A stretch of 64,000 nucleotides of DNA from JAQSWP01 sp040255215 (GTDB taxonomy: Bacteria > Pseudomonadota > Alphaproteobacteria > Reyranellales > JAQSWP01): contig JBDZUM010000004.1 in NCBI GenBank assembly GCA_040255215.1, forward strand, positions 22,115 through 86,114, read 5' to 3'. Both the position numbers and the translations under genes were made by a program. A model generated the notes under the pieces. The model was given only the letters and a program-made list of their open reading frames with translations, was not told where the DNA came from and did not search any database. Shown piece by piece: positions 34,805 to 43,567 of the stretch; the first letter of the stretch is position 1, and each line of letters begins with the position of its first letter.

Positions 34805-36091
34805 TTATCCACCGTGGGAGCGCAGGACCGACCGGCCGGCATAGGTGGCGACGCCGCCCAGCTGCTCCTCGATCCGCAGCAACTGGTTGTACTTGGCGAG
34901 CCGGTCCGAGCGCGACAGCGAGCCGGTCTTGATCTGCCCGCAATTGGTCGCGACGGCGAGGTCGGCAATGGTGGAATCCTCGGTTTCGCCCGAGCGATGC
35001 GACATCACGGCCGTGTAGGCGGCGCGCTGCGCCATCGACACCGCTTCCATGGTCTCGCTCAGCGAACCGATCTGGTTGACCTTGACCAGGATCGAATTGG
35101 CGGTGGCCGACGCGATGCCCTGGGCCAGTCGCTTGGGGTTGGTGACGAACAGGTCGTCGCCGACCAGCTGCACGCGCCGGCCCAGCGATTCGGTCAGCGC
35201 CTTCCAGCCGTCCCAGTCGTCCTCCGCCATGCCGTCCTCGATCGAGACGATGGGGAAGCGCTGGCAGAGATTGGCCAGGTAGTCGACCATGCCGTCGCTG
35301 TCGAGCGTCTCGCCCTCGCCTTCCAGGTGATAGCGGCCCTGCTTGTAGAACTCGGTCGAGGCGGCATCGAGCGCCAGCACCACGTCGTCGCCCGGCTTGT
35401 AGCCGGCCATTTCGATGGCCTGCATGATGAAGCCCAGCGCCTCGTCGGCCGAGGCGAGATTGGGCGCGAAACCGCCCTCGTCGCCGACATTGGTGCCGTG
35501 GCCGGCATCGTGCAGCTTCTTCTTCAACGCCTGGAACACCTCGGCACCCATGCGCAGCCCCTCGGCGAAGCTCGGCGCGCCGACCGGCATGATCATGAAT
35601 TCCTGGATGTCGATCGGATTGTCGGCATGCGCGCCGCCGTTGATGATGTTCATCAGCGGCACCGGCAGGGTGGCGGCCTGGCTGCCGCCGACGTAGCGGT
35701 AGAGCGGCAGGCCGGCATCGGTCGCCGCCGCCTTCGCCACCGCCAGCGAGATGCCGAGGACGGCGTTGGCGCCCAGCCGGCCCTTGTTGGCCGTGCCGTC
35801 GAGCTCGATCATCATCCGGTCGATATGCAGCTGGTCGCGCGCATCCTGGCCGGACAGCGCGTCGAACAGCTCGCCGTTGACCGCCGCCACCGCCTTCAGC
35901 ACGCCCTTGCCGCCATAGCGGCTCTTGTCGCCGTCGCGCAGCTCGACCGCCTCGTGCGCCCCGGTCGAGGCGCCCGACGGCACCGCCGCCCGGCCCACCA
36001 CGCCGCTTTCCAGCGTCACGTCGACTTCAACGGTCGGATTGCCGCGGCTGTCGAGAATTTCACGGGCAACGATATCGACGATGGCGCTCAT
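34805..36091 (-). CDS. eno: Enolase
   Basis: 428 residues, full length. It shows the N-terminal AREILDSRGNPTVEVDV, GASTGAHEAVELRDGD loop, GDEGGFAPN, the metal ligands in LALDAAS, SIEDGMAEDDW and VGDDLFVTN, and the SHRSGETEDSTIADLAV signature with the catalytic Lys region. It interconverts 2-phosphoglycerate and phosphoenolpyruvate and may bind RNase E. The start at 36091 follows a GAGGGAGTCCC site; upstream open frame has no homology. Confidence 0.98.
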   Translation of the reverse strand: MSAIVDIVAREILDSRGNPTVEVDVTLESGVVGRAAVPSGASTGAHEAVELRDGDKSRYGGKGVLKAVAAVNGELFDALSGQDARDQLHIDRMMIELDGTANKGRLGANAVLGISLAVAKAAATDAGLPLYRYVGGSQAATLPVPLMNIINGGAHADNPIDIQEFMIMPVGAPSFAEGLRMGAEVFQALKKKLHDAGHGTNVGDEGGFAPNLASADEALGFIMQAIEMAGYKPGDDVVLALDAASTEFYKQGRYHLEGEGETLDSDGMVDYLANLCQRFPIVSIEDGMAEDDWDGWKALTESLGRRVQLVGDDLFVTNPKRLAQGIASATANSILVKVNQIGSLSETMEAVSMAQRAAYTAVMSHRSGETEDSTIADLAVATNCGQIKTGSLSRSDRLAKYNQLLRIEEQLGGVATYAGRSVLRSHGG

Positions 36092-36168
36092 GGGACTCCC
36101 TCGGTTTGGCGCGGGTTTCTTAGCGCCGGCGTCGGGTGATGGCAAGGATGCCAGCGCCGCCAGACGCC

Positions 36169-36867
36169 CTATCGCTTCGGGATATGCGGTTTCAGGGCGC
36201 GGTCGAGCCCGGCCAGGGCGTTCGTTACGTCGAAATAGAGATCGAAGCTTTCCGCCGGCCTCTCCCTCGATGATACCTGCCAAACGTCGTAGGTCCGGCC
36301 GCCGTATTCCATCAGTCTCTGCACGCCGCGACGCAATTGCCACGCTTCCATCATGTCGTACTCCTCGATGATGTTCACGACCTCGAAGGCAGTCGCTGGC
36401 GACCGACCGTTGCGGCCCGCTGTTACGGCACGAAATATTTGTCGATAGGTCGTCTGATGGAACGCTTTGCGCCGCTGGTCGCCTTTCATGTCGTAGACCA
36501 CGGTAGCCATGACATGCGTGTGTATCCGCACGTAGCATTCGTCGAGCATGCGCTCGAGCAGCCGCTCTGCCTCGACAAAATCGCCTCTCGTTGCGGCAGC
36601 CTGGACCGCATGATCGTGCTCGTTTATCCGAATGTAGCCCGAATAGTCCGGTCGGCTGACATAAGCGCGTCTCATGGCGGAGAAATCGACCGTCATGGGA
36701 TCTGACTTGGCCATTGCCAGAAGCCTGGAGTATTCGTCGGGCTGCTGTCCCGTCGCCGGATTCGCAAATGACAACAGCCCCGTCAGAATGGCCGCCACGA
36801 TCATCAGCGCATGATACGGGACGACGCCGCGACTGCTTCCAAGGCGCCGTGGGTCGACGATTGTCAT
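36169..36867 (-). CDS. Exported protein, possibly DUF4919-like
   Basis: 232 residues. The start at 36867 has a GGAAGGG ribosome site; an ATG at 36891 is an alternative. A signal or anchor segment (ALMIVAAILTGLLSFANPATGQ, about 20-42) precedes a helical domain with MTVDFSAMRRAYVSRPDYSGY, HTHVMATVVYDMKGDQRRKAFHQTTY and GRTYDVWQVSSR. The DF..MR.AY..S..Y pattern recalls DUF4919-type proteins, but I am not certain. Function unknown. With the adjacent methyltransferase it separates kdsA from eno. Confidence 0.75.
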   Translation of the reverse strand: MTIVDPRRLGSSRGVVPYHALMIVAAILTGLLSFANPATGQQPDEYSRLLAMAKSDPMTVDFSAMRRAYVSRPDYSGYIRINEHDHAVQAAATRGDFVEAERLLERMLDECYVRIHTHVMATVVYDMKGDQRRKAFHQTTYRQIFRAVTAGRNGRSPATAFEVVNIIEEYDMMEAWQLRRGVQRLMEYGGRTYDVWQVSSRERPAESFDLYFDVTNALAGLDRALKPHIPKR

Positions 36868-36903
36868 TCGATGCCCTTCCGTTGCCTGCACTGATGTCGC
36901 TGC

Positions 36904-37629
36904 TCAGGATCTGTTCCGGCCGGCCGGGCTAAGGGCCTCGACGACCATCGTCTCGAACCGGTTGGCCGCTTCCGACACGACGTCGCCATGCTGCTCCATG
37001 CCGCGCAACGCCGCATGCGGGCTGTCGCCGATTTCGCGGAACTGCACGTCCTCGAACCCGGCGTTCTCCAGCAGGTCGCGCAATGTCGGCGCGTCGTAGA
37101 CGAACGTATGGCCCCACCAGCGCATGGCGCGGTTGAGGACGAAGCTTGCTCGGTTGCCGACATGCTCGCCGAACAGGCCGTTGTTCCAGTCGACATAGGC
37201 CTGAGCCTCGGCATCCAGCGGTTCGCACACCAGCCGCGCCAGCCTGACGAGATCGGGCGTCGCGATCCGGAACACGCCGCCCGGCCGCAGCACCCGGAGG
37301 ACTTCGCCGGCCAGCGCCTGGCCCTGGCGGTAGTCGACATGCTCGATCATGTGTTCGGCGAAGACGTAGGCGAGCGAACCGTCCGGAAAGGGCAGACGTT
37401 TCGTGGCGTCGATTCTTATGGTTTCGGGATCGCGCGGATCGAGATCGCTGGACAGCCAGCCCGCGCGCCGCTGCCCGCCGGCGCCGATTATGAGAGCGGG
37501 TTCGGCTGCGTTGCGCAGATAGGCGTCGATGTAGCGCTGCCGGATCGCCATCTGGTGCAGGCGCTTGAACGGCGCGGTCGCGGCATGCAGACGGTTGCGG
37601 AAGATTTGCTCAAGGCGGCTCGATGCCAT
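36904..37629 (-). CDS. SAM-dependent methyltransferase (class I)
   Basis: 241 residues with a Rossmann methyltransferase core: motif I in ALIIGAGGQRRAGWLSSDLD (slightly divergent, GAGG), FPDGSLAYVFAEHMIEHV as motif III/IV and LRVLRPGGVFRIATPDL as motif V/VI. This layout is typical of type 11/predicted SAM-methyltransferases in surface-polysaccharide loci; the substrate is unknown. It lies between kdsA (19 bp upstream on the strand) and the exported-protein gene, so it may be cotranscribed with kdsA. Confidence 0.82.
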   Translation of the reverse strand: MASSRLEQIFRNRLHAATAPFKRLHQMAIRQRYIDAYLRNAAEPALIIGAGGQRRAGWLSSDLDPRDPETIRIDATKRLPFPDGSLAYVFAEHMIEHVDYRQGQALAGEVLRVLRPGGVFRIATPDLVRLARLVCEPLDAEAQAYVDWNNGLFGEHVGNRASFVLNRAMRWWGHTFVYDAPTLRDLLENAGFEDVQFREIGDSPHAALRGMEQHGDVVSEAANRFETMVVEALSPAGRNRS

Positions 37630-37648
37630 CGCGCGCCGCCGTCCCGCC

Positions 37649-38491
37649 TCAGATCGAGACCGGCGTCGCCTTCGCCAGCCGATCGAAGGCCACCAGCGTT
37701 TCCAGCAGCGCCGGCATCTGCTTCAGCGGCACCATGTTGGGGCCGTCGGAGGGCGCCTTGTCGGGGTCCTGGTGCGTTTCCATGAACACGGCCGCGACGC
37801 CGACCGCGATCGCCGCCCGCGCCAGCACCGGCACGAATTCGCGCTGGCCGCCCGAGGTCGTGCCCTGCCCGCCCGGCTGCTGCACCGAATGGGTGGCGTC
37901 GAACACCACCGGGTAGCCGCTTTGCGCCATGATCGGCAGGCCGCGCATGTCGGACACCAGCGTGTTGTAGCCGAACGACGCGCCGCGCTCGGTCTGCAGC
38001 ACGTTGTGGTTGCCGGTCGAGGCGATCTTGGCGACCACGTTCTTCATGTCCCAGGGCGCCAGGAACTGGCCTTTCTTGACGTTGACCGCCTTGCCCGTCT
38101 TGCCAGCCGCGAGCAGCAGATCGGTCTGGCGGCACAGGAAGGCCGGGATCTGCAGCACGTCGACCGCCTGCGCCGCTCGCGCGCATTGCTCGGCTTCGTG
38201 CACGTCGGTCAGCACCGGCAGGCCGGTCGCCTCGCGCACTTCAGCCAGCACGTCGAGCCCCAGGTCGAGACCCAGCCCGCGCGCGGTCTGCGCCGAGGTG
38301 CGGTTGGCCTTGTCAAAGCTCGACTTGTAGATCAGCCCGATGCCCAGCCTGCCAGCCATTTCCTTCAGCGCCGACGCCGTCTCCAGCGCATGCGCTTTGC
38401 TCTCGATCTGGCAAGGCCCCGCGATCAGCGCGAAAGGCTTGTCGTTGGCGATCTCGATATTGCCGACGGTGACGGTGCGCGTCTCTGCCAT
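37649..38491 (-). CDS. kdsA: 3-deoxy-8-phosphooctulonate synthase (KDO8P synthase)
   Basis: 280 residues of the class I DAHP/KDO8P synthase barrel. Family segments include ALIAGPCQIESKAHA, IYKSSFDKANRTS, LTDVHEAEQC, FLCRQTDLL, the KKGQFLAPWDMKN metal/PEP region and FDATHSVQQPGG. It condenses PEP and arabinose-5-phosphate for lipopolysaccharide KDO. It starts 12 bp after the pyrG stop in the conserved pyrG-kdsA-eno order. Confidence 0.97.
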   Translation of the reverse strand: MAETRTVTVGNIEIANDKPFALIAGPCQIESKAHALETASALKEMAGRLGIGLIYKSSFDKANRTSAQTARGLGLDLGLDVLAEVREATGLPVLTDVHEAEQCARAAQAVDVLQIPAFLCRQTDLLLAAGKTGKAVNVKKGQFLAPWDMKNVVAKIASTGNHNVLQTERGASFGYNTLVSDMRGLPIMAQSGYPVVFDATHSVQQPGGQGTTSGGQREFVPVLARAAIAVGVAAVFMETHQDPDKAPSDGPNMVPLKQMPALLETLVAFDRLAKATPVSI

Positions 38492-38503
38492 GGTCGATCC
38501 TGA

Positions 38504-40132
38504 CTAAACCAGCCGGCTCTGCTCGATCGCCGCCTTCACGAACGAGGTGAACAGCGGGTGCGGCTCGAACGGCTTGGATTTCAATTCGGGATGGTATTGT
38601 ACGCCGACGAACCAGGGATGGCCCGGAATTTCCACGATCTCCGGCAGCACGCCGTCGGGCGACATGCCGGAGAACAGCAGGCCCGCCTTCTCCAGATCGT
38701 CCTTGAAGTTGATGTTGACCTCGTAGCGGTGACGATGGCGCTCGCTGATCGCCGTCGCGCCATAGATTTCATGCACCTTGGTGCCCGGCTTCAGCGCCGC
38801 CTCGTAGGCGCCCAGCCGCATGGTGCCGCCGAGATTGCCCGACGAACTGCGCCGCTCCAGCATGTTGCCGCGCAGCCATTCGGTCATCAGGCCGACCACC
38901 GGCACCGCGCAGGGGCCGAATTCGCTCGACGAGGCGCCCTTCAGCCCCAGCAGGTTGCGGGCCGCCTCGATCACCGCCATCTGCATGCCGAAGCAGATGC
39001 CGAAATAGGGCACGTTGCGCTCGCGCGCGAAGCGGGCAGCCTCGATCTTGCCTTCCGCGCCGCGTTCGCCGAAACCGCCGGGCACCAGGATGGCGTTGAC
39101 GTGCTCCAGATGCACGACCGCGTCCTCGCGCTCGAAGATCTCCGAATCGATCCATTCGACGTTGACGCGCACGTTGTTGGCGATGCCGCCATGCACCAGC
39201 GCCTCGCTCAGCGACTTGTAGGCGTCGCGCAGTATCGTGTACTTGCCGACGATGGCGACGCTGACCTCGCCTTCGGGCTCGCGCACGCGCGTCACGATGT
39301 TCTGCCAGGTCGCCAGTTGCGGCTCGACATCGTCGGGCAGGCCGAAATGGCGGCACACCTGGCGGTCGAAACCTTCCTCGTGATAGGCGATCGGCACAGC
39401 GTAGATCGTGTCGACGTCGAGCGCCTGGATGACGTTGTCCGGCGGCACGTTGCAGAACAGCGCGATCTTGCGCCGCTCGTTGGGCGGGATTTCGCGGTCG
39501 GAGCGGCACAGCAGCAGGTCGGGCTGGATGCCGACGCTGAGCAGTTCCTTGACCGAATGCTGCGTCGGCTTGGTCTTCAGCTCCCCCGCCGTTGGCACGT
39601 AGGGCAGCAGGGTCAGATGCACGAACATCGCCCGCTGGCGACCCAGCTCGTTGCCAAGCTGGCGGATCGCCTCGAGGAACGGCAGGCCTTCGATGTCGCC
39701 CACCGTGCCGCCGATCTCGCACAGCACGAAATCCTCGTCCTTGACGTCTGCCAGGACGAATTCCTTGATCGCGTCGGTGACGTGCGGAATGACCTGCACC
39801 GTGGCGCCAAGATAGTCGCCGCGGCGCTCGCGCTGGATGACGTTGGAATAGATGCGGCCGGTGGTGACGTTGTCGCTCTGGCGCGCGTTGACGCCGGTGA
39901 AGCGCTCGTAATGGCCGAGATCGAGATCGGTTTCCGCCCCGTCGTCGGTGACGAACACCTCGCCGTGCTGGTACGGGCTCATCGTGCCCGGATCGACGTT
40001 GAGATACGGGTCGAGCTTGCGCAGGCGGACCTTGTAGCCACGCGCCTGGAGCAAGGCGCCGAGCGCCGCCGAGGAGAGACCTTTGCCGAGGGATGAAACC
40101 ACGCCGCCGGTGATGAAGATGAACCGCGCCAT
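38504..40132 (-). CDS. pyrG: CTP synthase
   Basis: 542 residues: an N-terminal amidoligase domain (ARFIFITGGVVSSLGKG with the P-loop-like motif; LDPYLNVDPGTMSPYQHGEV) and a C-terminal class I glutaminase with Cys in FGICFGMQMAVIEAARN and the His-Glu pair in VQYHPELKSKP. It converts UTP plus glutamine to CTP. The start at 40132 (MARFIF) is the family start; the longer open frame adds unrelated residues. It lies 117 bp after secG. Confidence 0.98.
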   Translation of the reverse strand: MARFIFITGGVVSSLGKGLSSAALGALLQARGYKVRLRKLDPYLNVDPGTMSPYQHGEVFVTDDGAETDLDLGHYERFTGVNARQSDNVTTGRIYSNVIQRERRGDYLGATVQVIPHVTDAIKEFVLADVKDEDFVLCEIGGTVGDIEGLPFLEAIRQLGNELGRQRAMFVHLTLLPYVPTAGELKTKPTQHSVKELLSVGIQPDLLLCRSDREIPPNERRKIALFCNVPPDNVIQALDVDTIYAVPIAYHEEGFDRQVCRHFGLPDDVEPQLATWQNIVTRVREPEGEVSVAIVGKYTILRDAYKSLSEALVHGGIANNVRVNVEWIDSEIFEREDAVVHLEHVNAILVPGGFGERGAEGKIEAARFARERNVPYFGICFGMQMAVIEAARNLLGLKGASSSEFGPCAVPVVGLMTEWLRGNMLERRSSSGNLGGTMRLGAYEAALKPGTKVHEIYGATAISERHRHRYEVNINFKDDLEKAGLLFSGMSPDGVLPEIVEIPGHPWFVGVQYHPELKSKPFEPHPLFTSFVKAAIEQSRLV

Positions 40133-40249
40133 GGGAGGACTATCTAACCGAAAGCGCTGTGCATAAGAAACCCCGACGTTCTGCAACCAGGCCATGCGCT
40201 GGCGCGGCGGCCCTGGGGAGGGACGCCGGGCGTATGGCCGGAAGGAGCA

Positions 40250-40630
40250 TCAGCGGGTCGGCGCGCTGGGCGCGGGAGCCGGCGCCGGCGTGGCCGGGGT
40301 CGTGGGAGCGGCGCCCGGCGCGGGTGCTGCGCCCGTGCCCGACGGGGCCGGTGCGGTCGGCGCCGGGGTCGTGACCGGCGCCTGATCGAAAATCGAGCCG
40401 CCGCCCGAGGTGCGGCCGGCCAGAATGGCCAGAGCCAGGCTGGTAAGGAAGAACAGCGTCGCCAGGATCGCCGTCAGTCTGGTCAGCAGATTGGCCGTGC
40501 CCCGGGTCGTCATAAGGCTGGCTTCGCTGCGCGCCATGCCCAGACCGCCGCCTTCGCTGCGCTGGAGCAGGATCGAGCCGATCATGGCGATCGCCAGAAT
40601 GACGTGAATGATGAGCAGGACGTTCTGCAT
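40250..40630 (-). CDS. secG: Protein translocase subunit SecG
   Basis: 126 residues with two transmembrane helices (VLLIIHVILAIAMIGSILLQ and LTAILATLFFLTSLALAILAG) joined by the conserved SEGGGLGMARSEASLMTTRGTANLLTR loop. The C-terminal 45 residues are a low-complexity Ala/Pro/Thr tail, common in alphaproteobacterial SecG. It stabilises the SecYEG channel. The start at 40630 gives the family N-terminus MQNVLLIIHV. Confidence 0.94.
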   Translation of the reverse strand: MQNVLLIIHVILAIAMIGSILLQRSEGGGLGMARSEASLMTTRGTANLLTRLTAILATLFFLTSLALAILAGRTSGGGSIFDQAPVTTPAPTAPAPSGTGAAPAPGAAPTTPATPAPAPAPSAPTR

Positions 40631-40736
40631 GCTTCCTCGTGCGCCTTGGCCGCCAGCCGGCGGAAAATCCGCCAAACCGTTGCGGCCGCCGGGTATTTAG
40701 TCCTTTTGCGCCGCTTTGGCTAGTGCTGCGGACGCT

Positions 40737-41492
40737 TTAGGCCGCCGCCGTCGCAATGGCCCAGAAATCCGCCGCTTTCAGGCTGGCGCCGCCCACCAGA
40801 GCGCCATCGACGTCGGCCAGCCCCAGCAGGGCGGCGGCGTTGTCCGGCTTGACCGAGCCGCCATAGAGGATGCGGGTTTTGGCCGCATCGTCCATCCGCT
40901 TCGCCAGCGTCTTGCGGATATGGGCGTGGGCGGCGGCAACGTCGTCGGTCGAAGGGGTGCGGCCGGTGCCGATCGCCCACACAGGCTCGTAGGCTATTAC
41001 CGTCGTCGCCGCCTTCGAGGCCTCGGGCACGCTGCCCAGCACCTGCCGCTCCAGCACTTCCAGCGTGCGCCCCGCATCGCGCTCATCGAGCGTCTCGCCG
41101 ATGCAGATGATGGCGGTCAGGCCGGCGCGGGCGACCGCCTGCGCCTTGGCCCGCACGATATCGTCGGTTTCGCCGTGCAGCGTCCGCCGCTCCGAATGGC
41201 CGACGATAACGGCGCCAGCCCCGGCGTCCTTCAGCATCTCGGCGCTGAGATCGCCGGTATAGGCCCCCTTCTCCTCCGCACGGCAGTCCTGCCCACCCAC
41301 CATGAGCGCGCTGCCCTTTGCGGCCTCGGCGATGGCGGCGAGGATCGTCGCCGGCGGGCACACCAGCATGTCGAAGCCCGGCGTCCCCTGCGCCAGCAGC
41401 CTCGCCAGTTCCTTCGTCAGCGCCAGCCCGTCGGCGCGCAGCCCGTTCATCTTCCAGTTGCCCGCAATCAGGCTGCGCCGCTGCGATGCCAT
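40737..41492 (-). CDS. tpiA: Triosephosphate isomerase
   Basis: 251-residue TIM barrel with all catalytic residues: N and K in LIAGNWKMNG, His in VIVGHSERR, the catalytic Glu in AYEPVWAIGTGRTP, and the phosphate loop ILYGGSVKPDNA. It interconverts dihydroxyacetone phosphate and glyceraldehyde-3-phosphate. It is divergent from ppiD across 180 bp and lies upstream of secG, the standard tpiA-secG-pyrG order. Confidence 0.97.
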   Translation of the reverse strand: MASQRRSLIAGNWKMNGLRADGLALTKELARLLAQGTPGFDMLVCPPATILAAIAEAAKGSALMVGGQDCRAEEKGAYTGDLSAEMLKDAGAGAVIVGHSERRTLHGETDDIVRAKAQAVARAGLTAIICIGETLDERDAGRTLEVLERQVLGSVPEASKAATTVIAYEPVWAIGTGRTPSTDDVAAAHAHIRKTLAKRMDDAAKTRILYGGSVKPDNAAALLGLADVDGALVGGASLKAADFWAIATAAA

Positions 41493-41672
41493 CCGTCCTC
41501 ACTCCCGAAATGCCGAATTCCGCTTTTCCCCTAGCATCTTGGGCCCCTCGCCGCCACCCGCGACCGGCCCGAAATCGGGGCCAAACGCGGGTTGCCGCCG
41601 CCTTCGCGCGGGTGGTACTTAGTGCGGCCCGGAACGCCAGAGTTCCGGAGGCGTCACAGGCGGAGTGGTCCC

Positions 41673-43565
41673 ATGCTGCAGACGATGCGCAGTTCATCGA
41701 AATCGGTGGTTGCGGTCATCATGTTCGTCATCCTGATCGTGTCGTTCGGCCTGTGGGGCGTCGGCGACATCTTCCGGGACAGCGCGCGCGATCCCGTGGC
41801 GGCAGAGGTCGCCGACATTAAGATCCATGCCCGCGAGGTGCGCGAGGGGTTCAATCTGCAGCTCCAGGCGCTGCAGCAGAGCGGTCGCCCGATCGGCTTC
41901 GAGCAGGCCGTCCAGCTCGGCCTGCCCAACATCGTGCTCGAAGGGCTGATCGGCGAGGCGCTGCGGACGAAGCTGGTGCAGGACAAGGGGCTGACCGTCA
42001 GCGACGACCGTTTGCGGGCGCTGATCGTCGCCGAGCCGGCCTTCCGCAACCAGCTCGGCCAGTTCGATCGGCAGATCTACCAGTATTTCCTGCAGCGCGA
42101 GCGCATGAACGAAGCCATGCATCTGGCCCAGCTGCGCCGCGACTTCGGCGCCAACCAGTTCTACGGCGCTCTGGAGCAGGACATTCGCGTGCCCGACGCT
42201 TATCGCGATCTCGTCTATCGTATCCGTTTCGAGCGCCGCGTGGCCCAGACCGCCCTGCTGCCGCTGTCGGCGATCAAGGAGACGCCGACGCCAAGCGACG
42301 AGGCGCTGCAGACGTACTACGAGGCCAACAAGACGCGCTTCGCCCAGCCCGAATACCGCAAGCTCGACTACGTCTACGTCAAGGCCGACGACGTGCTCAA
42401 CGAGATCAAGGTCAGCGACCAGAAGATCCGCGAGGAATACGAAATCCGCCGCAACGAATTCACCAAGCCCGAGACCCGCGAGCTCGAGCAGGTCATCGTC
42501 GACAGCGAGGAGAAGGCGCGCAAGGTTGCCGACCTGGTCGCGAAGGGCGCGACTTTGGCCGATGCCGCGAAAGAGGCGCTGGGCGATGCCGGGCGGGTGA
42601 TCTCGCTGGGCGAGGTCGGCAAGGGCGAGCTGCCGGCGGAAATCGCCGATCCGGCCTTCGAACTGGCTGAAGGCGCGGTCAGCGCTCCCATCCGCACCGG
42701 CTTCGGCTGGCATATCGTCCGCGCGGTCAAGGTCACGCCGCAGACGGTCAAGACGCTGGACGAGGTGCGCGATCAGATCGTCGAGGCCGTGCGCCGCACC
42801 CAGGCGCCCGATCTGCTGCTCTCGCGCGCCACCGATCTGGAGCGCCAGATCAACCGCGGCACCCCGCTCGAGGAGGCTGCCCGCAGCATTGGCGCCAAGG
42901 TGCAGACTGTCGAGGCGATCGACGCCCAGGGCGGCGGCCGCGACGGGCTCCCCGCCACCGACATCGACAACGTGCGCGAACTGACGCGCCGCGCCTTCAA
43001 TCTGCGCAAGGGCGACGAGAGCGGTCTGACCGAACTCGGCAACGGCGATTTCTTCGTCTTCCGCGTCGTCGACGTCTTCCCTGCCCGCGTGCCCGAACTC
43101 TCCGAGATCAAGGACAAGGTCGTCAGCGCCTGGCAGCAGACGGAAACGCTGCGGCTGGCCGAGGAAAAGGCCAAGGCGCTGGTCGAGAAGGCCAATGCCG
43201 GCGGGGATTTTGCCGCTCTGCTCAAGGCCGAGGGGCTGGAGCCGACGGCGACGCCGCCATTCACCCGTAACGTCAACGATCCGGCGAACAACATGCCGCG
43301 GGCCCTGGCCACGAAGATTTTCGCCCTCGAGCCCGGCAAGGCGGCGGTGGAGCCGGTCGAAGGCGGCATCGCCATCGCGCGGCTGACCGAGGTTACGGCG
43401 GCGGATCCGGCGGCCGACGCCAACGGGTTGACCGCCACGCGCCAGCAGATCGCTGGCTCGATGCGCGATACGGTCAGGTTCGCCGTCGACGGCGCGCTGC
43501 GCCAGCGTTATCCGGTCACGATCGACAATGCCGTGATGGCGCAGGCCTTCGCCACCGAGCGCTGA
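41673..43565 (+). CDS. ppiD: Peptidyl-prolyl cis-trans isomerase / folding chaperone PpiD
   Basis: 630 residues anchored by one N-terminal helix (VVAVIMFVILIVSFGLWGVGDIF), with the rest periplasmic: a SurA-N-like chaperone region (to about 250), one parvulin-type PPIC domain (about 265-355, with SLGEVGKGELP and FGWHIVRAV), and a second degenerate helical region. PpiD works at the exit of SecYEG on newly secreted proteins. The ATG at 41673 follows GGCGGAG. trpE follows by 2 bp, the usual ppiD-trpE linkage. Confidence 0.94.
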   Translation: MLQTMRSSSKSVVAVIMFVILIVSFGLWGVGDIFRDSARDPVAAEVADIKIHAREVREGFNLQLQALQQSGRPIGFEQAVQLGLPNIVLEGLIGEALRTKLVQDKGLTVSDDRLRALIVAEPAFRNQLGQFDRQIYQYFLQRERMNEAMHLAQLRRDFGANQFYGALEQDIRVPDAYRDLVYRIRFERRVAQTALLPLSAIKETPTPSDEALQTYYEANKTRFAQPEYRKLDYVYVKADDVLNEIKVSDQKIREEYEIRRNEFTKPETRELEQVIVDSEEKARKVADLVAKGATLADAAKEALGDAGRVISLGEVGKGELPAEIADPAFELAEGAVSAPIRTGFGWHIVRAVKVTPQTVKTLDEVRDQIVEAVRRTQAPDLLLSRATDLERQINRGTPLEEAARSIGAKVQTVEAIDAQGGGRDGLPATDIDNVRELTRRAFNLRKGDESGLTELGNGDFFVFRVVDVFPARVPELSEIKDKVVSAWQQTETLRLAEEKAKALVEKANAGGDFAALLKAEGLEPTATPPFTRNVNDPANNMPRALATKIFALEPGKAAVEPVEGGIAIARLTEVTAADPAADANGLTATRQQIAGSMRDTVRFAVDGALRQRYPVTIDNAVMAQAFATER

Positions 43566-43567
43566 TC

